Assembly: GCA_003024985.2 (NCBI GenBank)
Contig: PXIH01S0036150.1
Reading direction: 5' to 3' (one strand)
From: Euperipatoides rowelli
Lineage: Eukaryota > Onychophora > Udeonychophora > Euonychophora > Peripatopsidae
DNA: 11,747 bases
Program-made: the position numbers and the translations under genes
In this document: positions 1-8,839 of the stretch, in pieces
How positions within the stretch are numbered: position 1 is the first letter of the stretch
Layout of the letters: each line of letters opens with the position of its first letter
The notes under the pieces: generated by a model
What the model saw: the letters and a program-made list of their open reading frames with translations, nothing else
Databases searched by the model: none
What the model was told of the DNA's origin: nothing

Positions 1-289
1 AATGAATATTAATTCCAAAATAATAAAAATAAATGCACAAATAAAAAAAACACTAAAAATCCATAAAAAAAAATTAACAAAAAGTACAACCTGGTTGAAC
101 TATAGTCTTAGATTATCTGCCATATTTGTAGAAATAAAAATATATATGACGCATGCTCAAAAATCAAACATCATTAAAAGTTATCCATTAATTATTTCTG
201 GAAATCTATATGCACCGCTAAAACTGAGAATCTCCCCTAAACATGGTTTGATAAACAAGAAAAGCGATTGAGTTGAGGAAAAAGAAGAT
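1..289. other. AT-rich non-coding stretch
   Basis: I see no supportable feature here. A stop-free frame covers most of it (2-271, +), but the translation is dominated by Lys, Ile and Asn, as expected from A-rich DNA. It has no recognisable motif and no splice signal that would make it an exon. Confidence 0.6.
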
Positions 290-1130
290 AAACCTAAACT
301 GGGATCATTTCAAACCAAAACCATGTGCTGTAAGAACCAAAATGGCGGATCTTGGTGACATACAGAAAAAAATTAAAAAAAGGACGGCAAGAGATAGCTA
401 GCCAAAACAGGAGATATCAGAAAACAGGATCAAAGGACCTACAAAAACAGAAGGAAATTATAGAAAATAATGAAGATGGGCGGTCGAAGGTCAAGAAGAT
501 AACGTCAAAGAACAAGAGTATCCTAATTGGTCAAAGTGTAGGACTATTTGGTTTCATATTTATTAAATTTATCTAATTTCATCTAAAGTTATTATAACTA
601 GGATAAGTTAAAATTTTCATATAGAGGAGCTAAGGTTAACATTAATTTCAAAATATTTTATTCTCAATAGAAACTTAGTCTAAATCAACTAGCATGCAAT
701 AGATGCAACCAAAATTTATAAATAAATTTAAAAAAAACAATACTTGAGAGAAGCTGATGTTTATTCTCATGTAAATTTAGTTTAGCGAATTATTACCATT
801 CTATAATAACTACCTACCTATTTAATTTAAAAAAAAAAGAAGAAAAAGAAACTAGATGCAGAGGAATAAATAAAATAGTAAGATGAAGAACACGAAGCAT
901 ATGAAAAAGAGGCAGAAGAAAATGAAACATGCCGTAGAACAATAATAGAAGCCGAAGAACAAGACACAGAAAAAGTAACACAAGAACAAGCAGGAGAAGC
1001 AGAGGAAAAAAAATAAGCAAAAGCAAAGAAGAAATGCTTAACCAAAAAATAAGATAGAAGATAGAGAGCCGAGGGAAATCCCTAACAAGATAGGGAACAA
1101 ACTCATTCAAGAACAAGTAAAGAAACCAAA
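290..1130 (+). repeat. Purine-rich repeat-like block with broken ORF fragments
   Basis: Much of the + strand is rich in A and G, unlike the T-rich DNA that follows. Three open fragments are visible. At 342-401 an ATG in good context (AAAATGG) opens a 19-residue frame starting MADLGDIQKK and ending at TAG. From 352 another frame continues to 576 with a Lys/Glu/Gln-rich translation. At 882-1013 there are 44 stop-free codons with extreme Glu content, followed by TAA and then a Lys-rich stretch. The end of the block (about 1020-1112) recurs near the right edge of the window, which marks at least that part as a dispersed repeat. A decayed retroelement ORF is one reading, and plain purine-rich low-complexity DNA is the other. 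No reverse transcriptase, endonuclease or zinc-knuckle motif is visible, so I assign no family. Confidence 0.4.
1020..1112 (+). repeat. Dispersed repeat, copy 1 (partner at 11338-11461)
   Basis: The first 41 bases align without gaps to 11338-11378 with 8 differences, sharing the core AAAGAAGAAATGC and then AACCAAAAA. After a less conserved middle of different length, both copies share CTAACAAGA, AGG and a final TCAAGA. Both are in the same orientation about 10.3 kb apart. At this level of divergence they look like old copies of one interspersed repeat rather than a recent duplication. In one frame both encode KKKC-(L/P)-TKK followed by a stop, so a common decayed ORF is possible. Confidence 0.55.
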
Positions 1131-3015
1131 TCTATTTGTTAAATGTTTATCTGTTTATTTGTCCTGTTATATCTTGTGTCATGTGATGTTCTGTACAGTC
1201 TCTGTGCAGCTGGGTGCGAGTGATAGTGTGATGTTCATAACCTGGTTGGTATACTGCATAGCACGTAATACTGGAAATTGGTTACCCTCGGGGGGCCAGC
1301 AGTATTTCTGACCGATACGATACAATTGTATGATCAGCTTTGGTAATCAAGCATCTAATTAAGAAACAAGTCTAGTGATTCAACTGATTTTCACTTCGTA
1401 TATCTATTCAAAATTTGTTACCGCATAACCGTTATGTACTGTACATTGATTTTTAGTTAGAGTAACATAACTTTTGTTATGTTTGCAAGTTACTTACTAA
1501 ATACTGTTTTTTTTTTTTTTGTATAAACTCACTCAATATTCAATTAGATTTATAAGCAAGTAATTTTATTTTTACTCAATTACTTTTATTTAGTAACTTC
1601 CCCATCACTACTGTAAACAGCATGTAGATAAATGTTTTATAATAGCTTTTCTAAAAATCACAAGTGCTGGCTGAAAAAAAAAATTCAAAATCCAGAGCTG
1701 TGTCATATGCTACTTTCACATTTATAAATTCCATAACTGTGTCTTCATCTTTTGCTCCTTCAAAAACTACAAAGAAAATTGAAATTGGTTTATTCACTTT
1801 ATGTTAATATTTTGTATTAATTTACTAAAGCAGCAGAAAAGTTTTGTACAAATGGGGAAAAAAGTAATTGCTATTTGTTTCATCAACCTATCCTGTGCAT
1901 GAAATAAAGACCACATCTCCAGATACCTTTTTTATCATAAGGTTTAAAACCATCACTCAGTTTACTACCTCTTTTTAAGGATTATAATCATTTCATTTAT
2001 ATTTTAAAGACTTTTTGAAGAATATCGAGAGTAGACATACATTAGAATAACAACTAAAATGGTTAAACAAAAATATTTTATTTAAATTAGATTAGTTACA
2101 GTACTTAAAGCCAAAATGATTATTTATGATTTCTACCATAGTCATTTTATAAATAAAATTAACTAAAAAACTATTTTTTAAAAAATGAATAACTTAAATG
2201 GTAACATAGTTATTGTTACTTTTTAAAGGCTGTGATATGCAGTATGTTCAATGACCAGTGATGCTTTCAAAAAATAAAATTCATTGAATATTTATAATTA
2301 GTTATTCGGACATTGTAGCCTACATACTCCAATATTGAAGTCACTGGTGTAGGTTGCTTGACGGCTCCTGTAGTGTATTGAATTCTGATTCTGAGTAGTT
2401 ACAGTAAATATAATTACTACTCATGGATTGAGATTTTTTATTTAATTAAAATATATAAGTGGCAGATTTCCGTTAACATTTCAATAAATTGATGACATTT
2501 ACTCAATCCTTGCCTCAAATCATCTTTATTGCATGTTCTGTACTTACAATTTTTTATTTAAAAAAAAAAAACAAATATCGCTGTTATCTACTTTCATTGC
2601 CAATATCATTTTTCTTATTACAAGCTATTATTGATAGCTTATGGATTTTTTTAATAAAATACTTTTTTAGGCAAAGTTTTGTAAATTTAAAAATGCAGTG
2701 TGCTTTCAATAAAAAAAAGTCATATTTCCACTATTTGCCATTTTAAATGTTATAACTCAAAATATCCCAAATAGTGTGCTCAATTACTATCATTGAAGAT
2801 GAAAGAAAAAATAAAAATCAATCCCCACTTCCATATTTCCGTGGAATGGCCCAATTGAGGTGATTAGAAGTAACCAATAAAATAACTGTTTAATTATTGA
2901 ACAGTCAAATTATTGTTACTCTTAATTGTATAAGCTTCTACAAGGTTGCTTGTTTAAATGTATGCCATTAGAGATAGAATGCAGCAGTTATGATGTATGT
3001 ACATTATATAATCTA
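1131..3015. other. AT-rich non-coding stretch, probably intronic or intergenic
   Basis: No gene is supported. The stretch holds a run of 14 T (1507-1520), a perfect 12-bp palindrome ATACAATTGTAT (1320-1331), and a slightly GC-richer patch at about 1200-1320 that may be old repeat sequence. The longest frame (2489-2746, +) gives a hydrophobic, Phe/Leu/Ile/Lys-rich translation typical of T- and A-rich DNA, so I do not call it a gene. Confidence 0.6.
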
Positions 3016-3105
3016 TAGTCAGACCTCTAAGATTAGCACATCCGCACGTCTCGGGGCCTGTAAAACTTATTTCTGGACCTTTACCTTTAGATCGGACGTG
3101 TGAAA
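3016..3105 (+). mobile_element. Decayed pogo/Tigger-like transposon end
   Basis: After a TA dinucleotide (3014-3015), the target duplicated by Tc1/mariner-class elements, the sequence reads TAGTCAGACCTCTAAGAT. It then has CTCGGGGCCTG and a later ATCGGACGTG. The pattern CAGTCAGACCTC, a CGGGG-CC block and an internal CGGA motif resembles termini of pogo/Tigger-type elements as I know them, with the first C here changed to T. No matching reversed end is seen downstream, so this is a solo or truncated end, and it runs into an 18-T run (3106-3123). Family assignment is by resemblance only. Confidence 0.45.
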
Positions 3106-3640
3106 TTTTTTTTTTTTTTTTTTATAAAAAAATCTCGTAATTTAAATGGCTTTATAATTTTAGCCTGTATGAAGCTAATCCTTAAATTCCTGTTATCTTA
3201 GATTTTAGAAATAAAATAAATAAATACATTCATGAAGAAGCTTCAAATAGTGAGATGTAATAAATGTACACTTATGCTGTTTATCAATAAAACATACGAT
3301 GATGAAAGTTTATCCCTCGGCAAATTTTTTTTTTTTTTTTAATTTGGAAATTGGAATCAATAATTAAAAGTCATGAGCCCGCTTCAAACATTTAATTTCT
3401 TGCTTAGAATAAAAAAATAATAAAAGTATTTAGAAAAAAATCCTGGGATTTGTTCAAATTTTGAAATTTCTGCTTAATAAAATTTCATTTCATTGTTGTC
3501 AGTATTTGAGTAAATAATCTGACCATCACGCTAATTAGTAATGCCTTCTGTATATTAAATTAATATCTTAAGGTCACCACCAGGACCAGGGGCAGGATTA
3601 CTACAAGAAGAACAGGTCATTTGTTAAATGCTTTCTTTAA
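3106..3640. other. AT-rich stretch with two long T runs
   Basis: The stretch begins with 18 T (3106-3123) and contains 16 T (3325-3340) followed by AATTTGG. A short patch at 3574-3610 is richer in G and C (CACCACCAGGACCAGGGGCA) but shows no splice sites or recognisable peptide. The last four bases, TTAA, are the putative target site of the element end that follows. No gene is supported. Confidence 0.55.
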
Positions 3641-3690
3641 CCCTTTCCATTCCAAGGACGGTATTATACCGACATTTTTACTTTACAATT
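3641..3690 (+). mobile_element. Possible piggyBac-like element end at a TTAA site
   Basis: TTAA (3637-3640) is followed by CCCTTTCCATTCCAAGGACG and then a small inverted repeat, CGGTA-TTA-TACCG (3659-3671). A TTAA target followed directly by CCC is the hallmark of piggyBac-superfamily termini, and non-autonomous members often carry a hairpin just inside. I cannot find the reversed partner (GGGTTAA context) in the window, so the element is either truncated or this is a solo end. The inner boundary given is arbitrary. Confidence 0.4.
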
Positions 3691-4053
3691 CTCAATTCAA
3701 CAATCATTGTTAGCCTCAAAAATGNGTCAAAAATTTTAATATCACTATAAAGAACAATATGTGTACTTTCTAACTGCATCAATTTTATATCATTAGTCGT
3801 AATATTAATATATAATATTTNTATTTGAATATGACTATAAATTAAAGATAATTTAAAAAAAAAATTGAAATCTTTCCATTTACATTTTTATACATACAAA
3901 ATATTTTTATTAGGCCAAATAAAATAATATGTTTGTTTCCGGTAACCCGACCTAACCTAAAAAAAATAAACCGACCCAAATATTTTTTTCTGCCGTACAT
4001 CAACATTCCACAAGAAAGCATTAATGTTTTGGTTATTTCGTATGTCAATTNTT
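3691..4053. other. AT-rich stretch with short CCTAA repeat
   Basis: No gene is supported. CCTAACCTAA lies at 3951-3960 within GGTAACCCGACCTAACCTAA (3941-3960). It is two units of the complement of TTAGG, the usual arthropod telomere unit. Two units do not make a telomere, but words like this are common in arthropod genomes. Undetermined bases are at 3725, 3821 and 4051. Confidence 0.5.
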
Positions 4054-4211
4054 TATATTAAATATCTACATTTTTGTTTTATCTAATTTTTCAAGGGGGT
4101 AGGGACAACTTGTTACTTCCCTTTTGCAACTTTATATTAAATAACTACATTTTTGGTTGGTCTAATTTTTCCAGGGGGGCGCCTACCCCTTTCACCCCAA
4201 CCCTCTGAACA
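4054..4211 (+). repeat. Tandem duplication, two units of about 79 bp
   Basis: TATATTAAATATCTACATTT (from 4054) recurs as TATATTAAATAACTACATTT (from 4133). After each copy comes a variant of TTGKTTKRTCTAATTTTT and then TCAAGGGGG (4091-4099) or CCAGGGGGG (4171-4179). The period is 79-80 bp. The match is clear over about the first 48 bases of each unit and weak afterwards. This is a local tandem duplication inside repetitive DNA, or two units of a longer satellite. Confidence 0.65.
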
Positions 4212-4244
4212 CCCATGTTTACAGTATATGTTTTCTTTGTTACC

Positions 4245-4316
4245 ATTGCCCCCCTTCAAAGTTCAGAAATCCCCCTTAAATTTTGATTCAAGGGGGGCCA
4301 AATCCCCCTTGGTGAA
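4245..4316 (+). repeat. C-run/G-run block with 8-bp hairpin
   Basis: Runs of five or six C (4249-4254, 4271-4275) are followed by CAAGGGGG (4289-4296) and its perfect reverse complement CCCCCTTG (4304-4311), separated by seven bases. With the G runs at 4095-4099 and 4174-4179, this makes a patch where opposed G and C runs can pair. Its origin is unknown. A nearby frame (4153-4416, +) reads through it but has no recognisable product. Confidence 0.5.
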
Positions 4317-4437
4317 ATTTGAATTTCTAATACTGCCTCCGTCACACTTCACCGATCAGCACTCGTTTCTCCTTCCTTTGTTCTCTTATACCACGCTCTA
4401 CAATTCTTTACCGTGAGACCATTGATAACATTGTTTC

Positions 4438-4600
4438 AAACCACACAGTGCTCAAATGAGGTTAGACAATGGCCATCAAATTCAATTGACAGTATCTTCC
4501 TATTACAATAAAATGTGTTTTAGTAAAACCACAGAGTGCTCAAATGAGGCTAGATAGTGCCTATCAAAACTCAGTGACAGTATCCTATTAAAATATCTAG
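4438..4600 (+). repeat. Tandem duplication, two units with 88-bp period
   Basis: Unit 1 (4438-4525) and unit 2 (4526-4600) share AAACCACA, then AGTGCTCAAATGAGG, TAGA-A-TG-C-ATCAAA and TGACAGTATC. The identical AGTGCTCAAATGAGG blocks set the period at 88 bp. Unit 2 lacks a few bases near its end. The second unit stops immediately before a hAT-like transposon end at 4603, so the insertion may have gone into an existing tandem repeat. Confidence 0.75.
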
Positions 4601-4602
4601 TC

Positions 4603-4735
4603 CAGGGGTCGGCAACCTTATTGTCAATAAGGGCGTAATAAAAATTCAAAAGTTATTGGCGCATGAAAAAAAAACTTCAAAATATTAAAAGTTTTATTTG
4701 CTGACTCTGCGCTTGCACGATTATATTGTCTTATA
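4603..4735 (+). mobile_element. hAT transposon end (left terminus only)
   Basis: CAGGGGTCGGCAACCTTA at 4603-4620 matches the widespread hAT terminal pattern CAGNGGTCGGCAACC. The following AAGGGCG, GGCGCATGAAAAAAAA and TGACTCTGCGCTTGCACG are compatible with hAT subterminal sequence. The eight bases before it (4595-4602, ATCTAGTC) have TA in the centre, as in the nnnTAnnn target sites described for the Buster branch of hAT elements. No reversed terminus (GGTTGCCGACCCCTG) occurs downstream in the window, so this copy is truncated or its other end is lost. The right limit is approximate. Confidence 0.75.
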
Positions 4736-4789
4736 TACACATTAATGTAATAATAACATAAAACGGATTTTCTGACTATTTTCTATTAA

Positions 4790-4870
4790 CCACTTAACTG
4801 ATTTTCCCGACTTCAGCTCGGGCAAGTAAAGCCACCTGTTCTTGTTTTTCCGAGCTGAAGTCGGGCAACA
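4790..4870 (+). mobile_element. TTAA-flanked element end with perfect 16-bp hairpin
   Basis: TTAA (4786-4789) is followed by CCACTTAACTGATTTT and then a perfect inverted repeat. CCCGACTTCAGCTCGG (4806-4821) pairs with CCGAGCTGAAGTCGGG (4850-4865), leaving a 28-base loop. The TTAA-CC start plus an internal hairpin parallels the end at 3641, though the two share little sequence. This suggests a piggyBac-like non-autonomous element. The arms are much richer in GC and CpG than the surroundings and have no mismatch, so the structure is either young or maintained. The right end was not found. Confidence 0.5.
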
Positions 4871-6526
4871 CTTTGCTATNATCAAGTATTTTTGTGAGTT
4901 TCTATTGTACCTTTATTTACTAAAAATCTTTTTCACAAAATCTTTTTATTATGATGAATCATTTTTTTCATTACTAATACTCGTAAAATTATAATCGTAC
5001 TTTGATCTCAGAAACCCTAATATTCTGCCTAGAAATTACATTTGGGCAAAGCATTTTTAAAAAGTTTTAAGAATATTAACATACAGTAATCATAGGTCTA
5101 CTTTTTTTAAAGTATAAGTTTGTGGATTTCAGATGTTTGGCTTTCAGCTCTCAATACAGATTTTGTAATCTAAGTGTGAGAAGGCTACCTTCCAGTTTAT
5201 TTACATTTTTAGGAAAAATAAATGATAGATTATACTGTACATAATACTGTATATTGAATTCATTGATTATTAAATTATTGCACATCAGGAGTGTACAAAA
5301 CACTTTACCCCCCCCCCCTTCCTCCAGAATTACAGACTTAGATATTTGAATGCTTGCAACCATAATAGCTATAGCTAGCATTCCTAAAAATAAAAAATAC
5401 AATACTTAAAAGTGCTTTTGAAAGCTGGGCTCCTAAACTAAAATTCTTTGAAGGCTCTAATGCAATAAGTAATACTTTCCTTTTCTTTCCTAGTAACTTT
5501 TCTTTACATGTCAACAAGCGCTCTAATTTTTTTCAAATTCTTAGACCCTTGATAGTTAATGTTAGACCTATGATGGCTGAAAGCAACTAAGTATTATAGT
5601 TTAATGTACAGTACATGTTATATATGTTGATATCTTGATATACTAGTTTCTATTCATTGTGGCTTATTGAAACAAATCATATAAGCAACTTTTCTGAAAG
5701 TATTGGATTGCTATGGTAACGATTTGGAAATAAATATGCTAAATTTGATGCTAGAACATGCTAAAAGAATTAACTCTTTGGAACTAGATTCCAATCTAAA
5801 AAACCTTAAGCCTGGCAATTCTTAATATTGTATATAAATTCATGTTTCTTATAAGGTTGTTCAGATCAGCATGGTTCTGTCAAAGACTGATTTTTTTTTA
5901 ATTGGAGGAATCCGAGAAAGATATTTTGTAGAATATGACCCTATGAGATCAAGTTTGTCACAAATTTGGAATTTTTAAGTGGAAAAATAAGCTATGAAAG
6001 TCAAGGTTAAAGCTATGTCGTTTGGAGCTGGAGAGGAAATGTTTTCATCCTGGTTACTGCTCTTCTCGNATTAAAACAGATGAAAATTATTTGATTTGTT
6101 TTAACAAAAGAAATTTAGAAAAAAAAAAGTTGTATGCTTATTGTTGCTTGGCTGTTCTATAATATTATAAATATTTTTTAATGCAATATTTTTAAGTAGC
6201 CTACAATGAATATTGGCTATAAAGCTGAAAGTTCTTAGCTGTTGATTATTTGGAAAGAAAAAGAAAACTCATTTTGGTTGACTTAACTGGATACAATAAA
6301 ACTCTTCAAAGACACAGGTTATCAGCTAAAAATTCCTTTTCAGTAGAATGAGGCACCTAATGGTCCAAGTATTAGGTTGCCAAAGCTGCACCAAAACCAG
6401 CAAACAGCAATGTTTTACAGTACATCAATGTTGTGGCAGTAATGTATATAAAAATACTAAAAGAAAGTTCTAAATAAAATATATAGTAAAATACTGGAAC
6501 CAAATTAATCAATGCAACTACTAACC
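4871..6526. other. AT-rich non-coding stretch
   Basis: I see no gene here. Notable items are a C11 run (5308-5318) and undetermined bases at 4880 and 6069. An open frame of 46 codons (5838-5975, +) carries an ATG at 5871 and a mixed, somewhat protein-like composition (GGIRERYFVEYDPMRSSL) but no convincing splice donor. This is probably intron or intergenic DNA. Confidence 0.55.
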
Positions 6527-6555
6527 TTTAATTAAAGACCGGTCTATTAATTAAA
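6527..6555. repeat. 29-bp near-palindrome
   Basis: The centre AGACCGGTCT (6535-6544) is a perfect 10-bp palindrome. It is flanked by TTTAATTAA on the left and TTAATTAAA on the right, which are reverse complements of each other offset by a base or two. It could fold as a cruciform or bind a symmetric protein, or it could be the joined ends of a lost insertion. No function is indicated. Confidence 0.6.
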
Positions 6556-6950
6556 CTTTAAAAGAATAAGGAAAATAGAATGGTAAAATAAAGCCTCGAC
6601 GGACAGGAGACTGTGATTTACACAGTACAGGGGTGGTATATACTTTTTGGTAATAAACTTTGTCAAATCCACTTAGAAAAATAATAAGATAATAAATTAT
6701 AGAAGAAAACTTTGAAATGGCAAAACTCATTTCCAAGCACATGAAGACAAAGCAGCTTACTTAATGCATTATTTTATGTGTGAAACTGTGAATATATGTA
6801 AAATAAGTGAATACATTATAATTTCTACATAAATTACTATTAATTCGCACATGTACAGAAGTTGAGTTTTATGCAATGTTTAATTTTTAAATTGCTCAGA
6901 TTGTAACAATACATAAATTAAAATCCTTAAATACATGAATCAACACCGTA
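6556..6950. other. AT-rich non-coding stretch
   Basis: No feature is supported. A minus-strand frame at 6551-6742 gives an unremarkable translation with no recognisable domain. The stretch ends with TA (6949-6950), the proposed target site of the element that follows. Confidence 0.5.
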
Positions 6951-7704
6951 GAATGCCGAGCAAGAGCGCATATGCTATTTTTCATTGGGGGGGGGGGGGG
7001 GCTCTTGTTCGGCCCCTTGCTAGTGAACCTTAGATTTACCACAATGTATTGCAAAACTGACCAAGTGCTCTTCTTCGACTAGAATCAGAATTCCTTAAAA
7101 AAATGTTTTTCAAAACAGCGCCGTTACATGGACATGCTTCCCAAAACTTTAGGAAATTATCTTGAAAATTCCAATATGGCTGGTACAGACTAAAACATGA
7201 CATCACACATCAATAAAGGTTGGCTTATATATGTGTCAAGTAAGTGCGCTGTCTGAGTTAAAACGTTCATTTTTTAATTTACAGACCTCTTTCGTTCTGT
7301 TTATGAAAATTCAACTTTATTCACTGAAGCTACATACAGTATATGGAGATTTTTTTTCTAAACGGCGCGCTTGTATGGCGACGTGTCATGATATTTATCT
7401 AGATGACGTGAAACACATAAAAATGATGTCGCAGCATAATAATGTCAGATGGTGACATGAAATTTTTTACACGCCACTCTTGTATGGATACACTGTCCTG
7501 AACCTTAGATGAGGTAAAATTAGGCAAAAATCTAGAGGGGGGGGTGCTCTTGTATGGATGTCCCTTGGATTTCTTTCAGAGTTATAAAAAAGTCAAAATG
7601 CAGTGATGGCGCTCTTTTTCGACGATGATGCTGGTTATCTATGTTTTACCAAGAAATGGGAAGGGGGGGGGGCTTACTTGGTGGGGCGCTCTTGGTCGGC
7701 ATTT
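6951..7704. mobile_element. Non-autonomous TIR element with internal array of end-like motifs
   Basis: The left end GAATGCCGAGCAAGAGCGCA (6951-6970) and the right end GGCGCTCTTGGTCGGCATTT (7685-7704) are inverted repeats matching at 17 of 20 bases. Each is flanked by TA (6949-6950 and 7705-7706), compatible with a Tc1/mariner-type target. Inside, the right-end motif GCGCTCTTG recurs in the same orientation in degenerate form. Examples are GCTCTTGTTCGGCCCC (7001), GCTCTTCTTCGACT (7067), GCGCCGTTACATGGA (7118), GCGCGCTTGTATGGCG (7367), ACTCTTGTATGGAT (7476), GCTCTTGTATGGAT (7546) and GCGCTCTTTTTCGACGATG (7610). G runs precede several of them (G15 at 6987-7001, G8 at 7537-7544, G10 at 7663-7672). 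TGAACCTTAGAT also occurs twice (7024, 7499). No transposase is encoded; the 74-codon frame at 7231-7455 spans these repeats and is a chance frame. An alternative is a degenerate satellite whose outer units happen to be inverted. Confidence 0.55.
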
Positions 7705-8839
7705 TAAGGTAACAGGGAAAAAAACACAAAACTGATTTGTTATAATATTAAAATAGTTGAAAATCAATTCTAAATTGTCATTTTTTTTAATAAGTTCATA
7801 TACAATAAATAAAATCTTGAATGCCTTTTAAGTGGACATTTTTCACTACCATGTAACAATTCATTACGTTAAGACATTTCTTTAAACTTGTTTTCTTTTT
7901 ATTTCTTAGATTTTTTTTTAAAAATCTTTGACAAATAAGTTAAAATACAGAACAATTTAAAAATTAATAGTAAACAACATTAGATAATTTATTTAATGGT
8001 TGGTCAAGAAAGTTATTAATTTTTTAAATGAAAACTATTTTAAAGCGTTAAAGGGGAGTCCACTCTGCACCATAATTTACAAATTACTGTTGAATACATT
8101 GTTAATAGTGGATATAAAATTTAAAATTAATAGCTGTTAAAGTGATATTTTTTAAAAGTATTAATAAGAATTATTTGCTACCACGGAGATAACCGTACTA
8201 TGGTCACTACAACAAGTACAATATGATTTCACCAAACAAAATGGTACTTCACCTTGCCCATTTACCTTTTAACTTTTTTTTAAATAGTTCCTATATAATA
8301 AAATCTCCATCCTAAATATGGATGTAGCCACTGCTTACTATAAGCATGGGTAATAATGGAGTATATAAAATATGTCTGCTCAATAAAATTTGACAATTAA
8401 AATATCTTGTCAGTGTCAATATTAATAATAATGGCCCTGTTATGTATTGCAATCATTTAATATGATTCAATATGTTTACAATGTTTTAAGTACTGTATTT
8501 AAGAAATATTAACACAGAGGAATATTTATTTAATATTGTAAATAGGCCTTAGCCTATAATTAACACTAGTGAAATAATTAAAAGATTTTTATAAAACTTT
8601 GTATTCTCACCAATGGACATTTTGAGGCAAAATAGAGCAGATATTCCATAATAAACACACAACAATCTTACAGAAGCTCAATTAATAAAAGCTGTAAAAC
8701 TGTGAAACTTGTACAAAAAGAACGTTTTTTAATTAAAAAGAACTTTCCCAGTAAAAACATTTCAATCGGACGATTAAAATGTCAACCATCTTTTCTTCAA
8801 AGTGTAAACTGAAATGCCAAACTAATTTCCATAACAACC
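7705..8839. other. AT-rich non-coding stretch
   Basis: No gene, RNA or clear repeat is visible. T-rich and A-rich tracts dominate, with several AATAAA words on the + strand, as expected by chance at this base composition. It is probably intron or intergenic DNA. Confidence 0.6.

Noticed and set aside
342-401. ATG in good context opening a 19-codon frame, as a first coding exon of the downstream gene
   Set aside because: There is no convincing donor before the TAG at 399-401, and it lies in a repeat-like purine-rich block.
814-1116. Minus-strand frames giving Leu/Phe/Ser-rich translations, resembling membrane segments
   Set aside because: They are the complement of the purine-rich block, so hydrophobicity follows automatically from CTT/TTC/TCT codons.
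2489-2746. 85-codon frame on + with hydrophobic translation
   Set aside because: Composition is what T- and A-rich DNA gives in any frame. It has no domain, no splice context and no codon bias.
3951-3960. CCTAACCTAA as telomeric repeat
   Set aside because: Only two units are present, so it is at most a hint about the type of organism.
4153-4416. 87-codon frame rich in Pro, Leu, Phe and Ser
   Set aside because: It reads across a tandem duplication and C/G runs, so the apparent composition comes from repeats.
5838-5978. 46-codon open frame with ATG at 5871 and a mixed, protein-like composition
   Set aside because: It ends in TAA with no usable donor, and the upstream TTCAG lacks a strong pyrimidine tract. 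No family is recognised. It could be a terminal exon, but the evidence is too thin.
6987-7001. G15 run as a G-quadruplex regulatory site
   Set aside because: A lone homopolymer in a repeat is not evidence of regulation, and its length may also be an assembly uncertainty.
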